From Alphaproteobacteria bacterium (lineage in GTDB: Bacteria; Pseudomonadota; Alphaproteobacteria; UBA6615): a stretch of DNA of 35,900 nucleotides. A model generated the notes under the pieces. The model did no database searches and was not told the origin of the DNA. It saw nothing but the letters and a program-made list of their open reading frames with translations. The stretch covers positions 1 to 35,900 of the forward strand of contig JAPKDV010000009.1 in the NCBI GenBank assembly GCA_028822385.1, given 5' to 3'. The position numbers were made by a program, and so were the translations under genes. Each line of letters starts with the position of its first letter. Within the stretch, counting starts at the first letter, position 1. Below are positions 23,331 through 31,846 of this stretch, piece by piece.

Positions 23331-24089
23331 ATGCCAGAATTCGAACTCTACAACGCTACCCAGTCGATTTGTAGTCACAAGGTCCGCTTTGCCCTCCACG
23401 CGAAAGAGAAAGCGTTTAAGGAACACGTCCTTGACCTGTGGTCCGGTGATCAACTGACACCAGAATATCTGGCGATCAATCCCAACGGGCTGGTGCCGAC
23501 CTTAATTCACAAGGACACGAGCATCATCGATTCCCTAGTGATCGTGCAGTATCTCGACGAATTGTTTCCAGAGCCCCACCCGCTGATTCCCGAAGACGCG
23601 CTGGCCCGGGCACGGATGCGTTCGCTGATGGCCTATATTGACGAAATCCCGACGCCCGCGGTGCGCGTGCCTTCCTACAACATGGCATTTCTGGTGAACT
23701 TCCAGAATATGCCCGAAGACGAATTCATTGCGATGGCTAATGCGAAACCTTTGCGGAAGGAATTCCTGCTGAATTTCGGCCGCCTCGGATTTCCTGAAAA
23801 GGCCTACAATGAGGCCATCGATCGGCTCGGACGTTCACTTGAACGCATGCAGGCTGAAATTGAAAAAAGTGGCGGCCCTTGGTTTCTGGGTGAAGCCTTC
23901 ACCATCACCGACATCGCCATGATGCCGGTCATCGTCCGGATGGCTGATCTGGGGCTTGGAACCATGTGGGATGACAAACCTGCCATCTCAAAATGGCATG
24001 AGGCCATTCGCGCCCATCCCGCCTATACCCCCACATTCTATCACGGCTCACTGCTCACCGAGCAGTACCCGCATTTGCTTCAGAACTAG
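23331..24089 (+). CDS. glutathione S-transferase family protein
   Basis: A 252-residue GST-fold protein. The thioredoxin-like domain runs 1-80 (FELYNATQSICSHKVRFALHAK; NPNGLVPTLIHKD with the cis-Pro near 57; IDSLVIVQYLDE near 66-77). The C-terminal helical domain is longer than usual (85-252) and contains LGEAFTITDIAMMPVIVRMAD with the conserved Asp. SICSHKVR carries a Cys/Ser pair close to the usual catalytic position. The ATG at 23331 lacks a good ribosome binding site. It is followed 20 nt later by the FMN-dependent hydroxyacid oxidase homologue and, after that, SelO, so it is probably the first gene of an operon. Confidence 0.9.
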   Translation: MPEFELYNATQSICSHKVRFALHAKEKAFKEHVLDLWSGDQLTPEYLAINPNGLVPTLIHKDTSIIDSLVIVQYLDELFPEPHPLIPEDALARARMRSLMAYIDEIPTPAVRVPSYNMAFLVNFQNMPEDEFIAMANAKPLRKEFLLNFGRLGFPEKAYNEAIDRLGRSLERMQAEIEKSGGPWFLGEAFTITDIAMMPVIVRMADLGLGTMWDDKPAISKWHEAIRAHPAYTPTFYHGSLLTEQYPHLLQN

Positions 24090-24109
24090 AGAGTTTCACG
24101 GAGAACCCC

Positions 24110-25321
24110 ATGGCTGACTTGTCCCGCCAGGCACTCAACATCGAAGATCTTCGCCATATGGCGAAACGCCGTCTCACCAAGGCTCTGTTCGATTTTTGCG
24201 ACAAGGGCAGTGAAGACCAGATCGCTATACGTGACAACCGTGTCGCGCTCGACCGCATCAAGTTGCGACCCCGGGTGCTGCGCAACACCTCCAAGCGCCA
24301 TGCCCAGACCAATATTCTGGGTAAACAGCATGACCTACCCTTTCTGATTGGACCAACCGGCCCGGCGGGCTTTGTCTGGTATCGCGGGGAAACAGAACTC
24401 GCCTGTGCCGCTGCCAAGGCGAATATTCCATTTACGCTCGCAAGCACTTCCAACACGGCGATGGAGAAAGTCCTTGAGAATGGCGGCGGAACCCAATGGT
24501 TCCAGCTCTATGTCTGGCGAGATCCCGAAGCTGCATTTGTTACAATCCAGCGTGCACTCGACGCGGGGTTCGAAGCATTGGTCGTGACCGTCGACTCTCC
24601 CGTCTACAACAACCGGGAAATCGATGTGCGCAACGGACTAGTGTTTCCACCCAAGATCAATCTGCGAACAGCTGTCGACAGCCTGAAACACCCACGCTGG
24701 CTGCTCGGCACGGCCGGGCGTTACTACATGGCAGAAGGAAAGCTACCCGCTTTCTCGAACATCCACATTCCCGAAGCGGCGAAAGCCGAGGCGACGGGTT
24801 ATGTCTCAGCCAAATCAAAGAGCTTTCTCAATCGTGACGACACAATGGATTGGGACTATCTGCGCCGCATCCGTGATTTGTGGCCGCACAAGCTTCTAGT
24901 TAAAGGCATTCTCCATCCCGAAGACGCACTCATGGCCGCCGAAGTAGGAGCTGATGGCATATTCGTTTCCAACCATGCCGGTAATGTGAATGATACCGCC
25001 GTCACACCTTGGGATGCCCTACCGTCGATCGTGGAGGCTGTCGGCGATAAGTTAACGATCATTGCAGATAGCGGCGTTCGACGGGGCAGTGATATCCTTA
25101 AGGCGCTTGCGCTTGGTGCAGATGCCGTCGCGATCGGTCGTGCTACCCTTTATGGCGTCGGGGCGGCTGGCGAGGCGGGTGCAGCCCGCGCAATCGAAAT
25201 TCTGGAATCCGAAGTCCTGCGCACCATGGCCGTGCTGGGTGTTACCGACATTCCCTCGATTGGCCGCGAACACATCATGCTCCCAAATGAACTACCCGTA
25301 TCCGGCACGGGTGCCGCCTAA
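24110..25321 (+). CDS. FMN-dependent alpha-hydroxyacid oxidase/dehydrogenase homologue
   Basis: A 403-residue TIM-barrel flavoprotein of the lactate/glycolate/mandelate oxidising family (LldD-like). FMN and substrate-site elements: GPTGPAGFVWYRGE (81-94), QLYVW (132-136, Tyr134), VDSPVYNNREIDVRN (161-175, Arg169 as in the GRRE motif), Lys265 in LLVKGI, and DSGVRRGSDILKALALGADAVAIGR (320-344, phosphate loop; quoted in parts). The catalytic His is His289. The family's SNHGGRQLD reads SNHAGNVND, so the Arg four residues into the motif that normally binds the substrate carboxylate is Asn292. GGAG precedes the ATG. The substrate may therefore differ from a simple 2-hydroxyacid. It is co-directional with the GST gene (20-nt gap) and selO (60-nt gap). 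Confidence 0.88.
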   Translation: MADLSRQALNIEDLRHMAKRRLTKALFDFCDKGSEDQIAIRDNRVALDRIKLRPRVLRNTSKRHAQTNILGKQHDLPFLIGPTGPAGFVWYRGETELACAAAKANIPFTLASTSNTAMEKVLENGGGTQWFQLYVWRDPEAAFVTIQRALDAGFEALVVTVDSPVYNNREIDVRNGLVFPPKINLRTAVDSLKHPRWLLGTAGRYYMAEGKLPAFSNIHIPEAAKAEATGYVSAKSKSFLNRDDTMDWDYLRRIRDLWPHKLLVKGILHPEDALMAAEVGADGIFVSNHAGNVNDTAVTPWDALPSIVEAVGDKLTIIADSGVRRGSDILKALALGADAVAIGRATLYGVGAAGEAGAARAIEILESEVLRTMAVLGVTDIPSIGREHIMLPNELPVSGTGAA

Positions 25322-25381
25322 GATAGACATCCTCGGCAGAAACCCCATCTTCTAGAGGTAAGGACACCGGAACCCCAAAAC

Positions 25382-26872
25382 ATGAACAACCCGAGCCCCG
25401 CTCTTCCTAAGTTCGCATTCGACAACAGCTTCTCGCGCGATCTCGAGGGCTGCTTTGTGGAGTGCAACGCGGCATCAGCAAAAGCGCCAAAACTTCTGCA
25501 ACTTAACCACGCACTGGCAGAAGAACTCGGCCTGGAATCAGCCGCCTTAAACACAGACGGAGGGACGAGTGTTTTCTCCGGCAATGTTGCTCCGGATGGC
25601 GCGGCACCACTGGCACAGGCCTATGCCGGCCATCAGTTCGGTGGGTTTAGCCCGCAGTTGGGTGATGGTCGCGCGCTTTTACTAGGCGAAGTTATCGACG
25701 TTCACGGGCAGCGGCGCGACATCCAGCTCAAAGGCTCAGGCCGCACGCCCTTCTCGCGGGGTGGTGACGGAAAATCGGCGCTAGGCCCAGTCCTGCGAGA
25801 ATATCTGATTGGTGAAGCGATGCACGCGCTCGGTGTGCCCACAACACGAGCGCTGGCTGCTGTCAGTACCGGCGAGACGGTACTGCGCGAAACGCCCCTA
25901 CCTGGCGGAGTTCTGACACGCGTGGCTGCAAGTCATATCCGTGTGGGTAGCTTTCAATTTTTCGCCGCGCGAGGTGATGCAGAGACGGTGCGTCGACTGG
26001 CCGATTACGCCATCGCCCGCCATCACACCGACGCCGCAGATGCGAAGAACCCTTATCTGGCTTTCCTTGAGGCCGTCACCGAAGCGCAGGCCGCGTTGGT
26101 CGCCAAATGGATGAGTATCGGCTTCATCCACGGTGTGATGAACACCGACAATATAACCATTTCAGGTGAGACCATCGATTACGGCCCTTGCGCCTTCATG
26201 GATAGCTACGCGCCGGACACGGTCTTCAGCTCTATCGACACCCGAGGCCGCTACGCCTATGGCAACCAGCCTGACATTCTGGGTTGGAACCTTGCGAGAC
26301 TAGCAGAAACCTTGATCCCATTGATTGATCCTGACAAAGATCGTGCGATCGAGATTTTAACCGATGTGATCAGCACCATCCCCGTGCGCTATGACGCTTA
26401 CTGGACGGCGGCAATGCGCCGGAAAATCGGCCTGAACACTGAACAAGAAGCGGACGGCGAACTAATTGGTGGTCTTTTGACAGCCATGCATCAAGGCAGT
26501 GCCGACTTCACTTTGGTTTTCCGTTACTTGGCAAAGGCTGTACGAGGTGATGCGATCCCTTTGCGGGGCCAGTTCGCCGAACTTTCCGCCATCAACGCTT
26601 GGCTAGAAATCTGGCGAGCGCGACTGGCCGAAGAAAATGCTGAGGCTGACGCACGCGCAGATGCGATGGATCGGATCAATCCGATCTACATACCGCGCAA
26701 TCACCATGTCGAAGAGGCTCTAGCCGCTGCAGTCGAGCACGAGGATATGTCTCCCTTCGAGGCGCTACTCGCTGTCGTGAGTCAGCCCTTCGATGAGATT
26801 TCTGGTCAAGAGAACTTCGCCGAACCTGGAGCGAAAACGACCCTACCCTATCAGACTTTTTGCGGTACCTGA
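25382..26872 (+). CDS. selO: protein adenylyltransferase SelO
   Basis: A 496-residue pseudokinase-fold protein of the SelO/YdiU family, which transfers AMP from ATP to Ser/Thr/Tyr of target proteins, including glutaredoxin, in redox stress. Key elements: FSPQLGDGRALLLGE (89-103), QLKGSGRTPFSRGGDGKSALG (115-135, with Lys117; given here in parts: QLKGSGRTPF, SRGGDGKSALG), HGVMNTDN (250-257, metal-binding Asn/Asp) and DYGPCAFMD (266-274). The C-terminus ends FCGT, the position that holds selenocysteine in animals; here it is Cys494. Length is normal. The ribosome binding site is weak. It is the third gene after GST and hydroxyacid oxidase, and convergent with msrA, so it sits among thiol-redox genes. 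Confidence 0.95.
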   Translation: MNNPSPALPKFAFDNSFSRDLEGCFVECNAASAKAPKLLQLNHALAEELGLESAALNTDGGTSVFSGNVAPDGAAPLAQAYAGHQFGGFSPQLGDGRALLLGEVIDVHGQRRDIQLKGSGRTPFSRGGDGKSALGPVLREYLIGEAMHALGVPTTRALAAVSTGETVLRETPLPGGVLTRVAASHIRVGSFQFFAARGDAETVRRLADYAIARHHTDAADAKNPYLAFLEAVTEAQAALVAKWMSIGFIHGVMNTDNITISGETIDYGPCAFMDSYAPDTVFSSIDTRGRYAYGNQPDILGWNLARLAETLIPLIDPDKDRAIEILTDVISTIPVRYDAYWTAAMRRKIGLNTEQEADGELIGGLLTAMHQGSADFTLVFRYLAKAVRGDAIPLRGQFAELSAINAWLEIWRARLAEENAEADARADAMDRINPIYIPRNHHVEEALAAAVEHEDMSPFEALLAVVSQPFDEISGQENFAEPGAKTTLPYQTFCGT

Positions 26873-26910
26873 CCTGGCGCCTAGACCAAAACACCAGCCG
26901 TTGCGCTGAA

Positions 26911-26940
26911 ATGTTTTCTGAGTGCGCGGGCAGAAAACAT
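26911..26940. repeat. perfect 10-bp inverted repeat between selO and msrA
   Basis: ATGTTTTCTG / CAGAAAACAT (26911-26920 and 26931-26940) with a 10-nt GC-rich loop, between the convergent selO and msrA genes. It can form a stem-loop in either transcript, but no U tract follows on either strand, so it is at best a weak terminator or an mRNA-stabilising structure. No protein-coding signal is convincing in the rest of the 155-bp gap. Confidence 0.5.
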
Positions 26941-27027
26941 AACCATGGCCACAATCAAAACTGCGCTACCGGTATTAGCCACCAAATTTAGCGTCCAGAA
27001 TAAAACCCACCGCCTAGACGTATTTCC

Positions 27028-27543
27028 TTAGGCAGCGTCTTCACGACGCGGCAACTTCCAGCCGGGCCTAATAAAGTGGCAGGTATAGCCAGCTGGGAAG
27101 CGCTCCAGATAATCCTGATGCTCGGGCTCCGCCTCCCAGAAATCACCAACCGGCGCGACTTCGCTCACAACCTTTCCGGGCCACAGGCCACTGGCATCTA
27201 CATCGGCAATGGTGCGTTCGGCCTCGGACTTCTGTGCTTCGCTCACATAGTAGATACCCGAGCGGTAGGACATACCCACGTCGTTGCCCTGACGATTGGA
27301 TGTGGAGGGATCATGTATCTGAAAAAAGAACTCAAGCAGTGTGCGAAAGCTGATCTGGTTTGGATCGAAAACGATCTCAATGCCCTCGGCATGGGTTCCG
27401 TGTTTGGGATAGGTCGCGTCGGGGATGTCCCCGCCCGTATAGCCAACCCGGGTAGATGCCACGCCAGGTAGCTTTCGGATCAGGTCTTCCATTCCCCAAA
27501 AACATCCGCCTGCCAGAACGGCCCGTTCCATATTTTCGTTCAT
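27028..27543 (-). CDS. msrA: peptide methionine-(S)-S-oxide reductase
   Basis: A 171-residue MsrA, which repairs methionine S-sulfoxide in proteins. The catalytic motif GGCFWGMED (12-20) contains Cys14. [19 protein letters not shown] and [19 protein letters not shown] follow in family order. Near the C-terminus [12 protein letters not shown] contains Cys155, a possible resolving Cys as in many alphaproteobacterial forms; no MsrB domain is fused. The ATG at 27543 has AGGAG 7 nt upstream. The gene lies 53 nt downstream of yghU on the same strand, so both may share a transcript. It is cytoplasmic, with no signal peptide. Confidence 0.95.
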   Translation of the reverse strand: MNENMERAVLAGGCFWGMEDLIRKLPGVASTRVGYTGGDIPDATYPKHGTHAEGIEIVFDPNQISFRTLLEFFFQIHDPSTSNRQGNDVGMSYRSGIYYVSEAQKSEAERTIADVDASGLWPGKVVSEVAPVGDFWEAEPEHQDYLERFPAGYTCHFIRPGWKLPRREDAA

Positions 27544-27596
27544 CTGAATTCTCCTGTGTTTCAGGTTAGATGCCCATACGACGCTTCGTCGACAAT

Positions 27597-28439
27597 TCAG
27601 CCAATATCGCTGTCGCTGTGGCGGTTGTGAACCTGCATTTCTTCGGGTCCCGACATCTTGTTGACACGCCGGCCACGCTGCACTGCCGGACGACTCTGGA
27701 TGTCCTCGGCCCAGCGCACCACGTTATTGTAAGAGGCCACATCAAGGAATTCAGCGGCTCCGTACTGATTGTTAAGCACCACATTACCGTACCAAGGATA
27801 GGTCGCGATATCGGCGATGTTGTATTCGTCACCGGACAGATACTTCCGGTCGGCAAGGTTACGGTCGAGCACGTCCAGCTGACGTTTCACCTCCATAGTG
27901 AACCTATCGATCGGGTATTCCATTGGAGACGGCGCATAGTGATAGAAATGCCCGAAGCCCCCGCCCAGATAAGGCGCACTGCCCATCTGCCAAAACAACC
28001 AGTTCATGCATTCGGCCCGCGCAGACGGATCATTCGGAATGAAGGCGTCAAACTTCTCGGCCAGATAGAACAGGATCGAGGCGGACTCGAAAACCCGCGT
28101 CGGGGTCGGCGTACTGTGGTCCAGCATGGCTGGGATTTTCGAATTCGGGTTGATGTCTACAAACCCGCTGCCGAACTGTTCACCATCACCAATCTTAATC
28201 AACCAGGCGTCGTATTCGGCTTCGGTTTTGCCAAGCGCAAGCAGCTCTTCGAACATCACCGTGACCTTCACGCCGTTGGGCGTCGCCAGAGAATAGAGCT
28301 GATGCGGATGTTCTCCGACCGGCAGTTTGACCTCTTCCATAGCTCCGGCTACCGGCCGATTGGTGCTAGCCCATTTGCCGCCATTTTCGGCATCCCATTT
28401 CCAAACTTTTGGCGGGGTGTAGGTCGTTGTGTCAGGCAT
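27597..28439 (-). CDS. yghU: glutathione-dependent disulfide-bond oxidoreductase YghU
   Basis: A 280-residue Nu-class GST closely resembling Escherichia coli YghU, which reduces disulfides with glutathione bound as GSSG/2GSH. N-terminal [42 protein letters not shown] (thioredoxin-like domain with TPNG in place of a catalytic Tyr/Ser) and [15 protein letters not shown] match segment by segment. The C-terminal domain keeps [34 protein letters not shown] and the tail with RVNKMSGP. The ATG at 28439 has AAGGAAG 7 nt upstream; the frame's earlier ATG at 28544 adds a non-family leader. First gene of a pair with msrA. Confidence 0.94.
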   Translation of the reverse strand: MPDTTTYTPPKVWKWDAENGGKWASTNRPVAGAMEEVKLPVGEHPHQLYSLATPNGVKVTVMFEELLALGKTEAEYDAWLIKIGDGEQFGSGFVDINPNSKIPAMLDHSTPTPTRVFESASILFYLAEKFDAFIPNDPSARAECMNWLFWQMGSAPYLGGGFGHFYHYAPSPMEYPIDRFTMEVKRQLDVLDRNLADRKYLSGDEYNIADIATYPWYGNVVLNNQYGAAEFLDVASYNNVVRWAEDIQSRPAVQRGRRVNKMSGPEEMQVHNRHSDSDIG

Positions 28440-28648
28440 AGGAATGCTTCCTTTTATTATCAGAACCGCGTGAGCGGCAACGCCGACGGAAATATAAAAT
28501 AGTTCAGAATTCTTTGCAGATATCTGGATCTTAATTTCGATCAAAGCAAATTACGGAACCACGTGGCATCGTCAATGGAGTTATGATGGAAACGCCGAGT
28601 GAACGATACGGCATCCGTACGCAACGCACTCAACGATTTCGCCAGGCG

Positions 28649-29071
28649 TTAGCGTTTCTCGTAGTAGGAGCCCTGAAGGCTCTTAATCTCTAAGGCATTT
28701 AGGTTGGGATCTTCAACAAAGAAGGTCTCCTGCTGCGTGTCCTGACCTTCAAACCGAATATAGGGTTCGTCATAGAACCCAACGGACTTCCGGACATTTT
28801 CCTTAATCCGTAGGTAAACATCCCATTCGATGTGAACTCCAAAATGCGGTACACACACGGCCCCCATATCAACGACATGACGCTCTCTGTCAGATTCAAC
28901 CTGGGTTCTGGGTATGCTTTCATGGAGCGTTAGTTCATTGCCCCAAAAATCAACATCCTGCCACTTCCCCTCTTCCGAAGGGCCTAGTTTGCACCCGAGA
29001 ATCTCGGTGTAGAACGGCAGTGTAGCGGGAAGGTGACCAGCAAGAACGGCAAGGTGAAAAATGTTGCTCAT
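28649..29071 (-). CDS. VOC/glyoxalase superfamily protein
   Basis: A 140-residue VOC-fold protein with two beta-alpha-beta-beta-beta units. Likely metal ligands: His6 (IFHLAV), a His in the HFGVHIEW segment (76-83), and Glu128 (NALEIKS). The C-terminal FFVEDPNLNALEIKS is typical of the family. Such proteins are metal-dependent isomerases, dioxygenases or binding proteins; the reaction is unknown. The gene stands alone, in the same direction as the MECR-like reductase upstream of it (127-nt gap) and yghU downstream of it. Confidence 0.85.
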   Translation of the reverse strand: MSNIFHLAVLAGHLPATLPFYTEILGCKLGPSEEGKWQDVDFWGNELTLHESIPRTQVESDRERHVVDMGAVCVPHFGVHIEWDVYLRIKENVRKSVGFYDEPYIRFEGQDTQQETFFVEDPNLNALEIKSLQGSYYEKR

Positions 29072-29198
29072 AAACTTTTAACTCTACAATTAATGATTGC
29101 GTGAATACACATCATCTATGTCGAAAATCGTTCTAGGCAACATGTCCAAATTTAAGCAACGTCAACCGTTTCTGCCGTAACCGATTTAGACGTCCGGC

Positions 29199-30197
29199 TT
29201 ATACTGGACCGATTAAAACCTTTCCGTCCCGCGAATCACGGGCGGAATGTTCCGCAGCGTCTTTGATCTGTTCAAAGCTGTACTGACCCGCAACAGCAAT
29301 CCGCAAAACACCTTTTTCCATCTGTTCGGCGAGTTCGGCATAGAGCTTCAGAATTGCTGCGGGCTCAGCCAACTGCAGCCATTGCGACATCCAGAAGCCA
29401 CGAATGGTGATATTTCGAAAATGCAGGTGTCCGCCATATATCTGGCAAGGTTCCTTACTCAGGACGCCATAGTTCACCAAGGTTGCCCCATTCGACAGGT
29501 TTTGGGCCAGTGCATCGGTCGAAGACCCTGCAATCGCATCAAGGCCGAGCCTCACCGGGGCACCCGCCGTGGCATCTTCCACTTTTTGTTTTAGTTCGTC
29601 AGAAGGGCCGCCGGTGTGCTCAATGACAATAGCACCCGGAACGTCCAGAAGATGCGTACCAGATTCGACCCGCCGGACAATATTCAGAGTATTAATGCCT
29701 CGGCTTCCAGCTAGTTGGGCGAAACAGGTCCCAACGGCTGAGTTTGCCACATTCTGTATCGCCCAATCTCCAGTTTCCAAATCGACGAAATCCCGCAGCA
29801 TTAGACTTGCTGTGGCAGGTCCTGACCGCAACATGGCAGCTTGTTGCAAATCTATTCCTGGGGATAGCGGGACCAAGGATTTCACCGGCCTAACAATCTT
29901 GCTTTGCCAGGTAGGCGCCGTAAACGGCATGACTAGGTCACCAACACTAAAACCAGAAACCCCTGGCCCCGTTGCAATAATGCGTCCAACGCCCTCGCGC
30001 CCCATATCACAGGGAAGCGACGGTGGCGCCCCACCATAAATCCCCCCTGTCATCATGAGGTCAGACGGGTTTAGGGGCATATAGATCATATCAATCTCTA
30101 CCTCGCCGGCACCCGCAGGATCAGGATCCGGCGCCTCAACACACTCCAGAACCTCTGATGCGAGGCCGAAACAACTAAACTGAATTTTTTTGATCAT
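29199..30197 (-). CDS. MECR/ETR1-like zinc-free medium-chain reductase
   Basis: A 332-residue medium-chain dehydrogenase/reductase without the catalytic or structural zinc Cys ligands. It most resembles mitochondrial 2-enoyl-thioester reductase (MECR/Etr1): NPSDLMMTGGIYGGAPPSLP (44-63 region) holds the active-site Tyr of that group, GREGVGRIIATGPGVSGFSVGD is the entry to the cofactor domain, and GDWAIQNVANSAVGTCFAQLA is the NADPH-binding segment with NSAVG in place of GxGxxG. The likely reaction is NADPH-dependent reduction of an enoyl or quinone substrate. The start at 30197 is the first ATG of the frame. It is followed by a VOC gene on the same strand. Confidence 0.85.
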   Translation of the reverse strand: MIKKIQFSCFGLASEVLECVEAPDPDPAGAGEVEIDMIYMPLNPSDLMMTGGIYGGAPPSLPCDMGREGVGRIIATGPGVSGFSVGDLVMPFTAPTWQSKIVRPVKSLVPLSPGIDLQQAAMLRSGPATASLMLRDFVDLETGDWAIQNVANSAVGTCFAQLAGSRGINTLNIVRRVESGTHLLDVPGAIVIEHTGGPSDELKQKVEDATAGAPVRLGLDAIAGSSTDALAQNLSNGATLVNYGVLSKEPCQIYGGHLHFRNITIRGFWMSQWLQLAEPAAILKLYAELAEQMEKGVLRIAVAGQYSFEQIKDAAEHSARDSRDGKVLIGPV

Positions 30198-30253
30198 GCC
30201 GCTTCCAAGCAGGTAATTTGATTACGAATGAGGGGCCATCGCCGATGGCACTG

Positions 30254-30580
30254 TCAGTCTGGCGGGAACCAGCCTCCGAATTGCCAACCAATATAAATCC
30301 AAACCGCACCAAACCCTAAAATGAAGGCGATGATGTCGAGTTTACTCGGCACTAAGATCGTAGCCGCGCAATAGAATAAGCTGTAAAATTATATCGCAAA
30401 ACAGAGTATCGGGGTGATGCCATGACCCTTCTCCGGAGGCAACTGCTACCATAGAATTTCTGCGAATACGTCGGCTAATAGTCACTCGTCGGCATACATT
30501 TTCCCCGGCATCATATGCGCTGGCCACTGTCCAAGGGCCGCTTCTCGCAGACCATCGGTGGAGGGAGAGGGAGCTGGTCG
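30254..30580 (-). pseudogene. possible decayed small membrane-protein gene
   Basis: The 458-bp gap 30198-30655 has no intact gene. One minus-strand frame (30580 to the stop at 30254-30256) reads as protein-like over 108 codons but has three stops: TGA at 30482-30484, TAG at 30446-30448 and TAA at 30389-30391. Before the first stop it reads LREAALGQWPAHMMPGKMYA. After the last it gives one hydrophobic helix (KLDIIAFILGFGAVWIYIGW) and a short tail GGWFPPD. The last 32 codons could also be an intact tiny frame starting with GTG at 30352, but no ribosome binding site is seen. It may be the remains of a membrane-protein gene, or chance. The rest of the gap holds nothing I can name. Confidence 0.3.
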
Positions 30581-30655
30581 TCACCCTTCTTGCGCAAACC
30601 AGCAATACTATCCAATTCACATCAAAGCCGATTGAACTAATCCGAGAAGAGGAAT

Positions 30656-31435
30656 TCAGGAAGCGAATTCGATGATCACACTGCTACTTCTGCGTAAATT
30701 CAGATAGCTCGGGACCGATAAAAATTGTTGACCATCACCCAATTCGTTCAAAGTGGCACAGAGTGGCGCACCATCGATGCGAACGGCGTACTCTCCATTC
30801 TTGATCTTCGTATAATATGAGAGATCGAAAGAATATATGTCATTGTCAAGTACCGGAATTGCCTCAACGGACCAAGGTCTCCCGAGGACGTTTGCGGCAG
30901 ATGACATCTCACCCTCGCAGATATGGTCACGAGCTAAGGAAGATGAAGCTGTCTCACTCCCAACTCTGATCTGATCAACTACAGATATCCCTATACCTAG
31001 TTGGCTACAGAGTTCCTTCAACATGTCTGTATTACCAGACTGACGATAGCCAAATTTGAAATCAGCACCCACGACCAAATGTGCTGCCCGCAGGGAATCC
31101 AGCAAGACTCTACGCACAAACTCCGATGGAGTTAATACAGAAAAATCTTTTTCGAAATTCTGATTAAGGCAGAGGCCTGCTCCCAAACTAGCTAGCTCAC
31201 GGGTCTTTTGTGCAGTGGTAGCAAGACGGAAAGGCAATGCTGACGGGGCGAAAAACTCCCGCGGATGAGGATCAAACGTCAAAATTGCCGGACGTTTCAT
31301 CATCTCTTCTGATATACGCAATGTTTGCTGAAGAAGCTCCTGATGGCCGACATGCAGTCCATCAAAGTTGCCAATAGCATACACGTTTCCGTGCGATTTT
31401 TCAGACACCTCACGGTGATCTGTAAAGATTTTCAT
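30656..31435 (-). CDS. RibF-like FAD synthetase homologue lacking the riboflavin kinase core
   Basis: A 259-residue homologue of bifunctional RibF (usual length about 310). The N-terminal nucleotidyltransferase domain is well kept: IGNFDGLHVGHQ (21-32, HxGH-type ATP site), LTFDPHPREFF (52-62) and VVGADFKFGYRQSGN (121-135). After LGRPWSV (184-190) the kinase domain should contain the GRTxGFPTAN ATP/riboflavin motif, but it is absent. Instead there are about 70 residues with YAVRIDGAPLCATLNELGDG that only faintly recall a shortened kinase barrel. So FMN adenylylation is possible, whereas riboflavin phosphorylation is unlikely. The ATG at 31435 has AGGAAAT 6 nt upstream and is preferred to 31522. 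The gene is isolated, with long AT-rich flanks on both sides. A normal ribF presumably exists elsewhere. Confidence 0.85.
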   Translation of the reverse strand: MKIFTDHREVSEKSHGNVYAIGNFDGLHVGHQELLQQTLRISEEMMKRPAILTFDPHPREFFAPSALPFRLATTAQKTRELASLGAGLCLNQNFEKDFSVLTPSEFVRRVLLDSLRAAHLVVGADFKFGYRQSGNTDMLKELCSQLGIGISVVDQIRVGSETASSSLARDHICEGEMSSAANVLGRPWSVEAIPVLDNDIYSFDLSYYTKIKNGEYAVRIDGAPLCATLNELGDGQQFLSVPSYLNLRRSSSVIIEFAS

Positions 31436-31846
31436 CTGCGGATTTCCTATTAGGCTCTTATTGCCGAATAGAGAAGTCATCTGAGAGCGAGCGGGTGACC
31501 GCATTGGTAACGGTGTAGTCATTTTTTACCAATTAACGAATTGTACTACTTTAATACGAGAAACTTCCAACATCGGTTCACATATTTCTTGTTAACCAGT
31601 GCTTAGCAGGTTGGCAAAGAATTAAGCGATAATATTTTATGTTAGTTACCAATGGCGGCATCCCGAGCCACAGCGCAACAACGAGATTATTTTCAGAGAT
31701 AGGATTTAGTCATATCCCCCCCAAGAGTTGTATAACCTCGAATAAAACTAGCTGCCGCGGTAAAACTAAGAGCTCCAACAGCACCCATTTCGCTTACCCG
31801 TCGCGCGTCACCAAGGTCGCTTCCGAACTCTAAACTGGACCAACCC
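31436..31846. other. AT-rich intergenic region between RibF-like and ABC genes
   Basis: About 410 bp between divergent genes. It is clearly more AT-rich than its surroundings in its first half. A plausible promoter towards the ABC genes is TTGGCA (31611-31616), 16 nt, TATTTT (31633-31638), which would give a leader of about 200 nt. I find no convincing coding frame, hairpin terminator or RNA motif; a 64-codon plus-strand frame here lacks coding character. Confidence 0.4.

Noticed and set aside
26876-27027. Minus-strand in-frame continuation after the msrA stop with hydrophobic character
   Set aside because: No start codon with a ribosome binding site, and MsrA already ends at a normal family C-terminus.
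28583-28693. 36-codon plus-strand frame after TGGAG, between yghU and the VOC gene
   Set aside because: It overlaps the 3' end of the VOC gene in antisense, the ribosome binding site is badly spaced for the first ATG, and no motif is recognisable.
30342-30620. 92-codon minus-strand frame in the 30.2-30.65 kb gap
   Set aside because: Composition is Arg/Ser-rich and not protein-like; another frame in the same region fits decayed coding sequence better.
31639-31833. 64-codon plus-strand frame upstream of the ABC genes
   Set aside because: Low-complexity Ser/Lys/Thr composition, no ribosome binding site, no recognisable motif.
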